DNA from: Euclidia mi
Lineage: Eukaryota; Arthropoda; Insecta; Lepidoptera; Erebidae
Assembly (NCBI GenBank): GCA_944739405.2
Contig: OX123191.2
Span: forward strand, 2,708,830-2,772,829
DNA: 64,000 nucleotides
Reading direction: 5' to 3'
Made by a program: the position numbers and the translations under genes. Below, one piece after another: positions 1 through 10,242 of the stretch. How positions within the stretch are numbered: position 1 is the stretch's first letter; every line of letters begins with the position of its first letter. Under the pieces are notes generated by a model. That model saw only the letters and a list, made by a program, of their open reading frames with translations. It had not been told where the DNA came from and searched no databases.

Positions 1-63
1 TTTATAATCTGTCGCGCTGCTGAGCATAGACCTCTTCTCAATATGAGAACGGTAAGGCTATAG

Positions 64-215
64 GGAGCAAATTATGCAGAGAACAGCACTGTAAGAGAAG
101 GAAAACTTGATACAAACCCAATACCAACCCGTTTGGCCAGCGTGGTATAGTAGGCCAATTCCTTCTTTCAAAGGAGAGGCATAGTCCAGCAGCGGACTGT
201 TAAAGGCTGATGAAG
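64..215 (+). mobile_element. 5'-truncated LINE 3' end (family F) with 10-bp TSD
   Basis: This 152-bp insert is flanked by a perfect 10-bp duplication AAGGCTATAG at 54-63 and 216-225. It ends in a GCTGATGAAG tail. Longer versions of the same sequence occur at 2148-2375, inverted at 9868-10095, and at 33929-34172, each ending in a TGATGATG-type tail. A variable 5' start with a common simple tail is what target-primed reverse transcription of a LINE leaves. No coding region survives in any of the four copies. Confidence 0.6.
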
Positions 216-309
216 AAGGCTATAGACCACCACGCTGATCAAGTGTGGGTTACGGGATTTCACACATCTTGCGAGGACATTAAGGAGAACTTACAGACAT
301 GCAGATTTT

Positions 310-568
310 ATTTTTACTTTTTTTTATATACTCACGCCTGTGATCCCGAAGGGATAGGCAGAAGTGTAATATTACACCCACATTTCGCCATGAATTTTTT
401 TTTAGGTCCCACGCAATAGCCTAGTGCCGTACCGGGCACATTACCAGACTCCGTGCTGCTACTGAGAATTTCCTAACGGCAAAACCCAATAACACGTTGC
501 CCGACCTGGGCATCGAACCCGAGACGTCCCAGTCCCACGCGCACATTTATGCCGCGAGACCAATGAGG
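310..568 (-). mobile_element. tRNA-derived SINE (family A, head 1) with TSD
   Basis: On the minus strand this reads as a tRNA-like head, a body and an A-rich tail. The head has a near-canonical B box, GGTTCGATGCC. The body carries the phrases AATGTGCCCGGTAC, GTGGGACCTAAA and GTGTAATATTACAC. The end contains CAGGCGTGAG. A 9-bp direct repeat GCAGATTTT flanks it at 301-309 and 569-577. Closely similar copies with the same head are at 29395-29662 and 62171-62444. It inserted into the family E SINE. Confidence 0.75.
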
Positions 569-697
569 CAGATTTTCTTACGGTATTTAAATTTGTCTTT
601 ATTGTTTAGCAAGTGTAGATAAACAATTGAGTACACACTTAACTTAGAATCAGTTTTAGGGCCTATGCAAACCACGTTTTTTAAACGCGCCGTCGAC

Positions 698-834
698 GCG
701 CGTTTGTAGCGATACAGACGCGATACGCACGCAAGTCAGACGCAGCCTGTAGAGCTTTGCACACCTGTATAAATTCAAACGCGCGTGTGTAGCGATACAG
801 ACGCGATGCAGACGCGCGTGTGTAGCGATACAGA
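698..834. repeat. Subterminal repeat of a GTAGCGATACAGAC motif
   Basis: The 14-mer GTAGCGATACAGAC occurs three times near 706, 788 and 821, separated by GC-rich runs with many CGCG steps. It lies just inside the left terminal repeat of the P-like element. Subterminal transposase-binding arrays of this kind are known in several DNA transposons, so a binding-site role is plausible but untested. Confidence 0.5.
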
Positions 835-998
835 CCCTCTCAGATTATAGAACAAGAATCAGATGGAGTGCGCGAAACAGTTGCGTGAGGCGACTAAAGC
901 AAATACAAATTGAAAAGCGAATAAAAATCCGGCTCAGTGCGAAACGAAGCATCGTACAGTTCACGCGCCCCGATCAACTCAACTTTTAGATTCATAAA

Positions 999-1094
999 AT
1001 GCCGTCATGCGTTTTTAAACATTGTAAAAGTTGTTTCCAAAAGCAAAAACAGAAAGATAGAATATCTTTTCACAGTTATCTATGGATTATTTGA
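999..1094 (+). pseudogene. THAP-domain N-terminal fragment (transposase-like)
   Basis: An open stretch of 31 codons starts with Met-Pro-Ser-Cys and runs to a TGA at 1092-1094. It shows Cys at position 4 and Cys at 9, followed by a basic stretch and then the ISFHS phrase near residue 24, which is the pattern of the first half of the C2CH THAP zinc finger. THAP domains bind DNA ends in P-element transposases. The second half (AVPTF-type motif and distal Cys/His) is missing downstream, and no transposase core is visible. It sits inside matching inverted ends, so a transposase remnant is more likely than a host THAP gene. Confidence 0.5.
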
Positions 1095-1419
1095 CTGTTT
1101 CATAATTTTATTTCGATAAAATTCGTATTTCTGCAAAAAATGTGTAAGTGTTGCCAGTTTACGTCGACGCCGTTTTCCCTGTATTATGGAAAATGCACTT
1201 GTCAATTGATATGTAATATGTAATAGGAAGAAAAGAATTGTCATGTTAATGAAAAATATATTAACATATTATAAAAGTATATTTTAGATATATCTTTATT
1301 AGCCAATATTGTTATAGGGTTTCAAATATGTATACATTGTTTTGGGTTCGATCCCTATACGATCTAAATATTCATGTACTTAATGTGTAGAAACAGAAAT
1401 AATTGATTGCAGGCATTAA

Positions 1420-1819
1420 TTTTTTTTAATAGCTTACGTTGTCCCACTCCTGGGCAAAGGCTTCCCCCAAATCTTTTCAGGTATGCTTGTCGCACGTAAT
1501 CTCAAGCCAGCTCTTGTGGTAGGCGTCTAGGTCATTTCGCCACCTGTTTCGTGGCCGGCCTCGGCGACGTCGTCTATCCTCTGGTACCCACAGTGTTGAT
1601 ACTCTTGCCCAACGAGCCTCGTACAGCCAGACTGACAGCCTTTCTTCCCACGTCTTTGATGCCTGTTCTAGAACGCAGCTCGGTGTTCCGTATCCTGTCT
1701 TTAAGTTTAAGGTCCAGGATGCAGCGCTCTATGGCTCTTTGGCAGACCCCTAGGCGTGACCTGTGATGCTGGGTACGTGACCAGGTCTGAGAACCGTACG
1801 TTGGAATGATCAGAATAAA
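1420..1819 (-). pseudogene. RTE-like LINE reverse transcriptase, C-terminal fragment
   Basis: Minus-strand frames encode the tail of an endonuclease/reverse-transcriptase polyprotein. First comes a block with PTYGSQTW followed by QRAIERCILDLKLKDRIRN, then after frame changes RGRPRNRWRNDLDAYHKSWL, and finally KDLGEAFAQEWDN just before a stop near 1425. This order (YGSETW-like, RDRIRN, RGRP..RW.DD, LGEAYAQQWD) is the usual carboxyl end of RTE-type elements in Lepidoptera. At least two frameshifts make it non-functional. The reverse-transcriptase core and endonuclease are absent, as in a 5'-truncated insertion. Confidence 0.7.
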
Positions 1820-2147
1820 CAATTATATCCATGAGTTTGCGCTTCTAATATTTACATTTTTAATAGTAAAATTAGTGTTGTCTACAAATCATAATATTTA
1901 TACTTTATTGTGTACTTGACAAAATTTCGCCGGTTTATGAATACCTTTACAAGGGTGAGAGAATTGATCTATATTCACCTATATAGCGTACGTCGCTTTC
2001 ATTAATGTTCACTGTCTCCGGTGCATGAATATTATACGTAATGAAATCTATTACAGTTACACAGTAAATTATTCAAGACCGCAAACTAATGTCAGTATAT
2101 AACTTCCATAAAAACATTACAAAACTATGTGCAAAATAATGAGAGAT

Positions 2148-2375
2148 TGGGTGACGGATTAAGAATACGGAATGTCACCACCCTATATCATCTCATGGGT
2201 GTCGTAAGAGCTGACGGAGGGAGCATATTATGCAGAAAACAGCACTGTAAGAGAAGGAAAACTTGACACAAACCCTATACCAACCCGTTTGGTCAGTGTG
2301 GTACCTAGGCCAATTCCTCCTTTCAAAGGAGAGTCTTAGTCCAGCCGTGGACTGTTAAAGGCTGATGATGATGAG
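2148..2375 (+). mobile_element. LINE 3' end (family F)
   Basis: Contains the phrase GTAAGAGAAGGAAAACTTGA and ends GGCTGATGATGATGAG, matching 64-215 and 33929-34172. It reaches further 5' than the first copy, starting near GTGACGGATTAAGAAT. It lies within the P-like element and within the palindrome's left arm; the inverted duplicate is at about 9868-10095. Confidence 0.6.
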
Positions 2376-2908
2376 TGGGAGATTATTCATAATCTGGCAA
2401 CTTTACACGCACATAGACGCTCGTGTCCGTACAGTGCAGTCGCCAAATGTCACGCACACGTAGCAGTCAACGTGCCTCACTTTGATGAATGCGCTCCATC
2501 TGCCTTTTGTTCTAACGACAACAAACTGCTTTGTAGGATGAAAGCGTAGCGTTTGAAAAACGTGGTTTGCACAGGCCCTTAGACGTAGCAGTCTGTTATT
2601 TTTCCACTAGGCAATCACTGTCGTTTTATACATATAATGACTTGTATAGTTCAGTCAGTTCAACCTAATATTATTTCGTCCATACGCTACATTTGAAATC
2701 GATACTTTAAGTATTGCTGATATTTTAAATAAACCAAATGCATGTTCGATTCATTCGTGAAACCAATATGTTTCGGGATTTATATCGCATCGCTCACTAC
2801 GTCCTGAACTATCTACTGTAAATACATAGAATGCGGCGTAACTCAAATATTTATTACGGATACTTATCCAAATATGAATTTCCGATGTTTCGTAATATTT
2901 ATGTAATA

Positions 2909-3239
2909 CTAGCTTATGCCCGCTGATTCGTTCGCGTAAATTTCACTTAGATAAAATGTTTTGTACAAACTCCCCTACACTCATCAAGAAATATACAATT
3001 CAGGAACCAATATACAAAGTTTGAAGTTAATAACATTGAAGAAATAAAAAGTTTCATACAAACTCTGACAACCTGTTTTACCTCCTTAGGGGAGGAATTT
3101 CCAAAAATCCTCTCTTAGTGCTCCCTTACACTCCTCAAGAAACATACATGCCAAATTTCACCTACTTGCGCCCAGTAGTTTTGGCTGTAGCGTGTCTGTT
3201 AGTCAGTCAGTAACGCAAGGATTTTATATAGTATACAGA
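2909..3239 (-). mobile_element. Short non-autonomous Helitron, 331 bp
   Basis: On the minus strand it starts TCTGTATACTATATAAAATC after an A and ends AAGCTAG followed by T, matching the Helitron rule of TC...CTAG inserted between A and T. A GC-rich degenerate stem-loop (GCGAACG...CAGCGGG) precedes the CTAG. It has no coding capacity and would need Rep/helicase in trans. The mirror copy is at 9003-9333. Confidence 0.65.
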
Positions 3240-3935
3240 TATCGCGTTATTATTTAAAAATATATCTTGGCAACATGTCCTTATATATTATTCCTCAACT
3301 ATACTCTAAATATTATAATGTGTACAAATCGCTATATTATGAAAGTATTCATTGTCTATGTTTTGTAAGTTTTTGAGAAATGACAGCTTTAGCAAATTTG
3401 CGATTCATGTTATGTGGTACTTGTGCCCATCGAAGGCGATAATCGCTTGCGATGAGAATAATTTTTATAAGGACAGAATGATTCTGCCCTTATAAAATTT
3501 GTATCTCACTCTTAAGCACTGTGAAATGAGACAACTTTAAACTTTGCTAGAATCTGGACAAAACCACTGGTTAGAATTACATCAACCACAAGTCTTATCC
3601 ACCAATCGTCACTATTACTCCGGGTTAGTACGTAAAGCGGTTGAAATAAAAAGACATAGAAATTTAAACCGGGAGGACGGATACGTTTCGGTATATGTAC
3701 CGTGTATACATCCATATGCATTAAGTAAAAAAGTTAAAATAAAATTTTATAAGTAATTTTTTATATCAGGCATCTTAAATAACACAAATTCGAAAACCAA
3801 ACCTTTCTATCTCATCTAGATCCTTATAACCGTTAAAGGGTTAAGAATACCGTTGCGTCGTAGCACGTAGCACGCAAAGATCCGTATACAGTTATTTCTG
3901 CTGCGGTCAGCCGTTAATGATACCTACATTTAAAA

Positions 3936-4761
3936 ACCGGCCAAGTGCGTGTCGGGCTACGCGCAATGTAGGGTTCTGTAGTTGCTCATAATGACTTGCT
4001 GCAAAGGGTATTAATGTACAACAAATCCGACTGTTTATTTTGTTGAAAAAATAATTTTAATAACACTATTATAAGAACCTAAGTTTTGTTTAGAAAAATA
4101 CTAGGTATGTATCCAGTTATGTATTGTAAACATAAAACGTGGTTTCCAAGATATACTACTACTATACATACGTAGTACCGTAGTACATTACATACCAAAG
4201 TACGTATATCTTTAAGATTAAGCCAGCGCGCCCAATGTAAACTCACAGAAATAGGTATTTATAAGTTAACCGACGATTACTCGTAAACTAGTGATATCTA
4301 CTTAGCCGTGATAGTTTTCCTTTTAAATTCGTTATATGTACTACATTTGTGATTTTTTTCACCTCTTCCAAATTAGTAGTTTAGCCGGCAGAGGGGAGGG
4401 ACACTTGAGTCTAACAATTTTTTTCACTTCAAAGCTTGATATTTGACAAACCAATCACTTGATCGTAAAATGATTTAAGCAAACTAATAATATTTTTTAA
4501 AACCTATCCAATGATACTCCACATGATGGGTTACTCAACCAAAAAAAAATTCAACCCCACCATATATGTAGGGGAGACACCCTTAAAAAAAATATCTTCC
4601 TAAATTTTATTCTACAGTTTTGTTGCAATATCTTATGTCTATATTCATGTCAAATATCAGCTTTCTAGCACCAGGCGTCTTTGAGCTAGGCTGCGGACGG
4701 ACAGACGGACGGACATGACGAAACTATAAGGGTTCCTTGTGGACTACGGAACCCTAAAAAC
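3936..4761 (+). repeat. Dispersed Lepidoptera-type repeat (GGCCAAGTGCG ... GGAACCC)
   Basis: Starts at CCGGCCAAGTGCGTGTCGG and ends at GGACTACGGAACCCTAAAAA, with the runs GACGGACAGACGGACGG near the end and GGGTTC phrases at both sides. These end phrases are familiar from a dispersed repeat common in Lepidoptera genomes. The class (SINE, MITE or other) is not certain. The mirror copy is 7482-8307. Confidence 0.45.
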
Positions 4762-5442
4762 GGTTATTTTAATATTACAAACAGACACTTCAATTTTATT
4801 TATGTGTATAGATGATCGTTTCTGCCCGATCCCGTTTGATTTTGGGGTATCCAAGGTATAGTGCAAGGACTGCACCCAAGGAATATATTATGTATGTACA
4901 TGACAATTTTCACCTTCTTGCGCTCTGCAAGGGCTTTTCTTTTTCTTGGGCTGGGCGTTGTCTGTCAATTGGGCGTTGTCGGCATTCAGTAACACAATAT
5001 TAATGTTATACAAATTATTCTTACAAGTCTGGGTCCCTTAACAGGACTGAAATAATTTCTGTTTTTAACATTGTCTGTTTTAAATAAAAATTAAATGCTT
5101 TATTTTAAAACTAAGAAAATCAAATTGTCGACCCATTGTCAATACAAATCTTTATCAAAAATCCAATCAATCTACAGTATCCATTCACAGAGCTTTTAAA
5201 TAAACGCATTACAATGTAACTTCACATTGATGTAGTGGCGACCATTGTGTCTGTCCCGCTGACAGACAGAGTACAGTCGCACACAATGGGCTGCTATCTG
5301 ATCACTAGATTGATCTTTGTTGAGTCTGTTATTACACGTTGGGGGATGATGTTGTGTGTAAGTGTATGTTGATAATAATACAGTTTTGTTTACTACAGAA
5401 TATGGTTTGTAGTAAACGGTAAACGTATGTAGGTTAAATATT

Positions 5443-5718
5443 TTACACCAATTTTAACTGGCAATTCTCACAGGATCGGGCAGTCACTTTTAAATTAAAT
5501 AAAAAAGTGCGTTCATCCTCTAATACGATATATTTATCCATTCCTCGTTTTAAAATACTTAATTTTTTTAAATGAGTGTTGCATTTCTTATCATTATCAA
5601 CAACGGTCATGATACCACATGTCTGTTTAAAAGAGTGGCCTCGGTTTTTCCAGGTTCTACTATTCCGAAGGTCGGTGTAAAACATGTTGATATTCACAAG
5701 GGTTACTTTGTAACCCAA
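5443..5718 (-). CDS. Unrecognised 91-codon open frame next to a Helitron end
   Basis: A 91-residue open frame that I cannot match to any family. It contains a Cys at residue 35, a basic stretch around residues 47-60 and two closely spaced Cys residues (CENC) near the end. It starts ten bases from the CTAG end of a Helitron (5728). The inverted copy 6525-6800 keeps the frame open with one residue changed (CEKC), and a truncated copy lies at 10140-10400. No signal peptide or membrane segment is evident. It may be a chance frame carried along by duplication. Confidence 0.2.
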   Translation of the reverse strand: MGYKVTLVNINMFYTDLRNSRTWKNRGHSFKQTCGIMTVVDNDKKCNTHLKKLSILKRGMDKYIVLEDERTFLFNLKVTARSCENCQLKLV

Positions 5719-5727
5719 ATTAATGTA

Positions 5728-5892
5728 CTAGCTGACCCGGCGAACTTCGTACCGCCTAACAGTCGATTCCTTAATTTTATTTTTAAATTTTCTCTCCGTA
5801 AGCACCATCCTCATACATCAAGGAACAATATAAAAAAAGAATTAGCGAAATCGTTTCAGCTGCTCTCGAGATTTGCGCTTAGCAACACATTC

Positions 5893-5899
<7 letters not shown>
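5728..5899 (-). mobile_element. 189-bp Helitron family, 5'-truncated copy
   Basis: The minus-strand 3' end carries the hairpin GGCGGTACGAAGTTCGCC and then GTCAGCTAG followed by T. Its 5' part is lost where an AT microsatellite begins near 5900. Complete copies are at 6327-6515 and 10410-10598. Confidence 0.7.
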
Positions 5900-5943
<44 letters not shown>

Positions 5944-6066
5944 TTGTATTATAATTATTCAAGTATTATTCTAATATCATTACTCATATTATCATCTAAT
6001 GTTAACCACCCTAGATTGACTGGTAGAGAATGCCTAAGGCATTAAGTCCGCCTATGTATAAAAAAA

Positions 6067-6106
<40 letters not shown>

Positions 6107-6343
6107 TTGTATTATAATTATTCAAGTATTATTCTAATATCATTACTCATATTATCATCTAATGTTAACCACCCTAGATTGACTGGTAGAGAATGCCTAA
6201 GGCATTAAGTCCGCCTATGTACCACATTTTTGTAGTGCAAGAAGTAAAACAAAAAATAATTAAAAAAAAATAAAAATAAAGGTGAATTTCGTATTGGGTG
6301 GGTAATTGTAATGGTAATGCATTAAATCTATAATATAAAAATG
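5900..6343. repeat. Palindrome spacer with AT arrays and a 118-bp duplication
   Basis: The spacer between the palindrome arms holds an AT run at 5903-5940, a 118-bp unit at 5941-6058, a second AT run at about 6070-6102 and an identical-looking second unit at 6104-6221. The unit begins GTTTTGTATTATAATTATTC and ends GTCCGCCTATGTA. The second unit continues into a tail that the first lacks. The phrase GCCTAAGGCATTAAGTCCGC resembles a common Lepidoptera retroposon 3' end. The element 6327-6515 starts at the right edge. Confidence 0.75.
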
Positions 6344-6515
6344 AATCGCTGAATGTGTTGCTAAGCGCAAATCTCGAGAGCAGCTGAAACGATTTCGCTA
6401 ATTCTTTTTTTATATTGTTCCTTGATGTATGAGGATGGTGCTTACGGAGAGAAAATTTAAAAATAAAATTAAGGAATCGACTGTTAGGCGGTACGAAGTT
6501 CGCCGGGTCAGCTAG
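6327..6515 (+). mobile_element. Complete 189-bp non-autonomous Helitron
   Basis: Begins TCTATAATATAAAAATG after an A and ends GTCAGCTAG followed by T, the canonical Helitron boundaries. The 3' stem-loop is GGCG...CGCC, seen as GGCGGTACGAAGTTCGCC just before the end. No coding capacity. A complete inverted copy is at 10410-10598 and a truncated one at 5728-5899. Confidence 0.85.
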
Positions 6516-6524
6516 TACATTAAT

Positions 6525-6800
6525 TTGGGTTACAAAGTAACCCTTGTGAATATCAACATGTTTTACACCGACCTTCGGAATAGTAGAACCTGGAAAAACC
6601 GAGGCCACTCTTTTAAACAGACATGTGGTATCATGACCGTTGTTGATAATGATAAGAAATGCAACACTCATTTAAAAAAATTAAGTATTTTAAAACGAGG
6701 AATGGATAAATATATCGTATTAGAGGATGAACGCACTTTTTTATTTAATTTAAAAGTGACTGCCCGATCCTGTGAGAAATGCCAGTTAAAATTGGTGTAA
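6525..6800 (+). CDS. Unrecognised 91-codon open frame (inverted copy)
   Basis: Mirror copy of 5443-5718 with the same length and an open frame. One residue differs near the C-terminus (CEKC instead of CENC). It begins ten bases after the Helitron end at 6515. Same caveats as its partner; function unknown. Confidence 0.2.
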   Translation: MGYKVTLVNINMFYTDLRNSRTWKNRGHSFKQTCGIMTVVDNDKKCNTHLKKLSILKRGMDKYIVLEDERTFLFNLKVTARSCEKCQLKLV

Positions 6801-7481
6801 AATATTTAACCTACATACGTTTACCGTTTACTACAAACCATATTCTGTAGTAAACAAAACTGTGTTATTATCAACATACACTTACACACAACATCATCCC
6901 CCAACGTGTAATAACAGACTCAACAAAGATCAATCTAGTGATCAGATAGCAGCCCATTGTGTGCGACTGTACTCTGTCTGTCAGCGGGACAGACACAATG
7001 GTCGCCACTACATCAATGTGAAGTTACATTGTAATGCGTTTATTTAAAAGCTCTGTGAATGGATACTGTAGATTGATTGGATTTTTGATAAAGATTTGTA
7101 TTGACAATGGGTCGACAATTTGATTTTCTTAGTTTTAAAATAAAGCATTTAATTTTTATTTAAAACAGACAATGTTAAAAACAGAAATTATTTCAGTCCT
7201 GTTAAGGGACCCAGAATTGTAAGAATAATTTGTATAACATTAATATTGTGTTACTGAATGCCGACAGCGCCCAATTGACAGACAACGCCCAGCCCAAGAA
7301 AAAGAAAAGCCCTTGCAGAGCGCAAGAAGGTGAAAATTGTCATGTACATACATAATATATTCCTTGGGTGCACTCCTTGCACTATACCTTGGATACCCCA
7401 AAATCAAACGGGATCGGGCAGAAACGATCATCTATACACATAAATAAAATTGAAGTGTCTGTTTGTAATATTAAAATAACC

Positions 7482-8307
7482 GTTTTTAGGGTTCCGTAGT
7501 CCACAAGGAACCCTTATAGTTTCGTCATGTCCGTCCGTCTGTCCGTCCGCAGCCTAGCTCAAAGACGCCTGGTGCTAGAAAGCTGATATTTGACATGAAT
7601 ATAGACATAAGATATTGCAACAAAACTGTAGAATAAAATTTAGGAAGATATTTTTTTAAGGGTGTCTCCCCTACATATATGGTGGGGTTGAATTTTTTTT
7701 TGGTTGAGTAACCCATCATGTGGAGTATCATTGGATAGGTTTTAAAAAATATTATTAGTTTGCTTAAATCATTTTTCGATCAAGTGATTGGTTTGTCAAA
7801 TATCAAGCTTTGAAGTGAAAAAAATTGTTAGACTCAAGTGTCCCTCCCCTCTGCCGGCTAAACTACTAATTTGGAAGAGGTGAAAAAAATCACAAATGTA
7901 GTACATATAACGAATTTAAAAGAAAAACTATCACGGCTAAGTAGATATCACTAGTTTACGAGTAATCGTCGGTTAACTTATAAATACCTATTTCTGTGAG
8001 TTTACATTGGGCGCGCTGGCTTAATCTTAAAGATATACGTACTTTGGTATGTGATGTACTACGGTACTACGTATGTATAGTAGTAGTATATCTTGGAAAC
8101 CACGTTTTATGTTTACAATACATAACTGGATACATACCTAGTATTTTTCTAAACAAAACTTAGGTTCTTATAATAGTGTTATTAAAATTATTTTTTCAAC
8201 AAAATAAACAGTCGGATTTGTTGTACATTAATACCCTTTGCAGCAAGTCATTATGAGCAACTACAGAACCCTACATTGCGCGTAGCCCGACACGCACTTG
8301 GCCGGTT
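7482..8307 (-). repeat. Dispersed Lepidoptera-type repeat, mirror copy
   Basis: Inverted duplicate of 3936-4761 within the right palindrome arm. Confidence 0.45.
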
Positions 8308-9002
8308 TTTAAATGTAGGTATCATTAACGGCTGACCGCAGCAGAAATAACTGTATACGGATCTTTGCGTGCTACGTGCTACGACGCAACGGTATTCTTA
8401 ACCCTTTAACGGTTATAAGGATCTAGATGAGATAGAAAGGTTTGGTTTTTGAATTTGTGTTATTTAAGATGCCTGATATAAAAAATTACTTATAAAATTT
8501 TATTTTAACTTTTTTACTTAATGCATATGGATGTATACACGGTACATATACCGAAACGTATCCGTCCTCCCGGTTTAAATTTCTATGTCTTTTTATTTCA
8601 ACCGCTTTACGTACTAACCCGGAGTAATAGTGACGATTGGTGGATAAGACTTGTGGTTGATGTAATTCTAACCAGTGGTTTTGTCCAGATTCTAGCAAAG
8701 TTTAAAGTTGTCTCATTTCACAGTGCTTAAGAGTGAGATACAAATTTTATAAGGGCAGAATCATTCTGTCCTTATAAAAATTATTCTCATCGCAAGCGAT
8801 TATCGCCTTCGATGGGCACAAGTACCACATAACATGAATCGCAAATTTGCTAAAGCTGTCATTTCTCAAAAACTTACAAAACATAGACAATGAATACTTT
8901 CATAATATAGCGATTTGTACACATTATAATATTTAGAGTATAGTTGAGGAATAATATATAAGGACATGTTGCCAAGATATATTTTTAAATAATAACGCGA
9001 TA

Positions 9003-9333
9003 TCTGTATACTATATAAAATCCTTGCGTTACTGACTGACTAACAGACACGCTACAGCCAAAACTACTGGGCGCAAGTAGGTGAAATTTGGCATGTATGT
9101 TTCTTGAGGAGTGTAAGGGAGCACTAAGAGAGGATTTTTGGAAATTCCTCCCCTAAGGAGGTAAAACAGGTTGTCAGAGTTTGTATGAAACTTTTTATTT
9201 CTTCAATGTTATTAACTTCAAACTTTGTATATTGGTTCCTGAATTGTATATTTCTTGATGAGTGTAGGGGAGTTTGTACAAAACATTTTATCTAAGTGAA
9301 ATTTACGCGAACGAATCAGCGGGCATAAGCTAG
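9003..9333 (+). mobile_element. Short non-autonomous Helitron, mirror copy
   Basis: Inverted duplicate of 2909-3239, with TC at 9003 and CTAG at 9330-9333, flanked by A and T. Confidence 0.65.
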
Positions 9334-9867
9334 TATTACATAAATATTACGAAACATCGGAAATTCATATTTGGATAAGTATCCGTAATAAATATTTGAG
9401 TTACGCCGCATTCTATGTATTTACAGTAGATAGTTCAGGACGTAGTGAGCGATGCGATATAAATCCCGAAACATATTGGTTTCACGAATGAATCGAACAT
9501 GCATTTGGTTTATTTAAAATATCAGCAATACTTAAAGTATCGATTTCAAATGTAGCGTATGGACGAAATAATATTAGGTTGAACTGACTGAACTATACAA
9601 GTCATTATATGTATAAAACGACAGTGATTGCCTAGTGGAAAAATAACAGACTGCTACGTCTAAGGGCCTGTGCAAACCACGTTTTTCAAACGCTACGCTT
9701 TCATCCTACAAAGCAGTTTGTTGTCGTTAGAACAAAAGGCAGATGGAGCGCATTCATCAAAGTGAGGCACGTTGACTGCTACGTGTGCGTGACATTTGGC
9801 GACTGCACTGTACGGACACGAGCGTCTATGTGCGTGTAAAGTTGCCAGATTATGAATAATCTCCCAC

Positions 9868-10095
9868 TCATCATCATCAGCCTTTAACAGTCCACGGCTG
9901 GACTAAGACTCTCCTTTGAAAGGAGGAATTGGCCTAGGTACCACACTGACCAAACGGGTTGGTATAGGGTTTGTGTCAAGTTTTCCTTCTCTTACAGTGC
10001 TGTTTTCTGCATAATATGCTCCCTCCGTCAGCTCTTACGACACCCATGAGATGATATAGGGTGGTGACATTCCGTATTCTTAATCCGTCACCCAA
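9868..10095 (-). mobile_element. LINE 3' end (family F), mirror copy
   Basis: Inverted duplicate of 2148-2375 in the right palindrome arm, recognised by TCAAGTTTTCCTTCTCTTAC and the CATCATCATCAGCC tail. Confidence 0.6.
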
Positions 10096-10242
10096 TCTCT
10101 CATTATTTTGCACATAGTTTTGTAATGTTTTTATGGAAGTTATATACTGACATTAGTTTGCGGTCTTGAATAATTTACTGTGTAACTGTAATAGATTTCA
10201 TTACGTATAATATTCATGCACCGGAGACAGTGAACATTAATG

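Larger units (their letters stand above)
1..655 (-). repeat. tRNA-type SINE (family E), twice interrupted
   Basis: Reading the minus strand, the pieces 1-53, 216-309 and 578-655 line up with one Lepidoptera-type SINE. Shared landmarks are the phrase CACCACGCTG near 226-240, the CATGCAG block at 298-304 and the TTTAGCAAGTG block near 605. A second copy lies at 45640-45880. The element is split by a LINE tail (64-215) and by another SINE (310-568), each with its own target-site duplication, so this is the oldest of the three layers. The family assignment rests on remembered Lepidoptera repeat consensus and on internal comparison, not on a search. Confidence 0.5.
658..2579. mobile_element. P-like DNA transposon remnant bounded by ~31-bp TIRs
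   Basis: The left end at 658 starts AGGGCCTATGCAAACCACG and the right end, read inward from 2579, starts AGGGCCTGTGCAAACCACG; similarity continues through an AAACGC block, giving about 31 bp of terminal inverted repeat with few mismatches. A THAP-type zinc-finger fragment lies inside near the left end, as in P-element-like transposons. No matching 8-bp target duplication was found. A LINE fragment (1420-1819) and a LINE tail (2148-2375) lie inside. The outer edge of the 8-kb palindrome (2000) falls inside this element, so its right end is present again, inverted, at about 9663-9692. Superfamily assignment is inference. Confidence 0.5.
2000..5899 (+). repeat. Left arm of 8.2-kb palindrome
   Basis: This 3.9-kb segment is matched in reverse orientation by 6344-10243. 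Paired features sum to about 12,243 along the whole length: for example 3544 pairs with 8698, 4812 with 7431 and 5572 with 6671. Differences seen by eye are scattered single-base changes and one-base indels. The arm holds the right end of the P-like element, a LINE tail, a 331-bp Helitron, an 820-bp Lepidoptera-type repeat and one unrecognised open frame. No gene is recognised. Confidence 0.9.
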
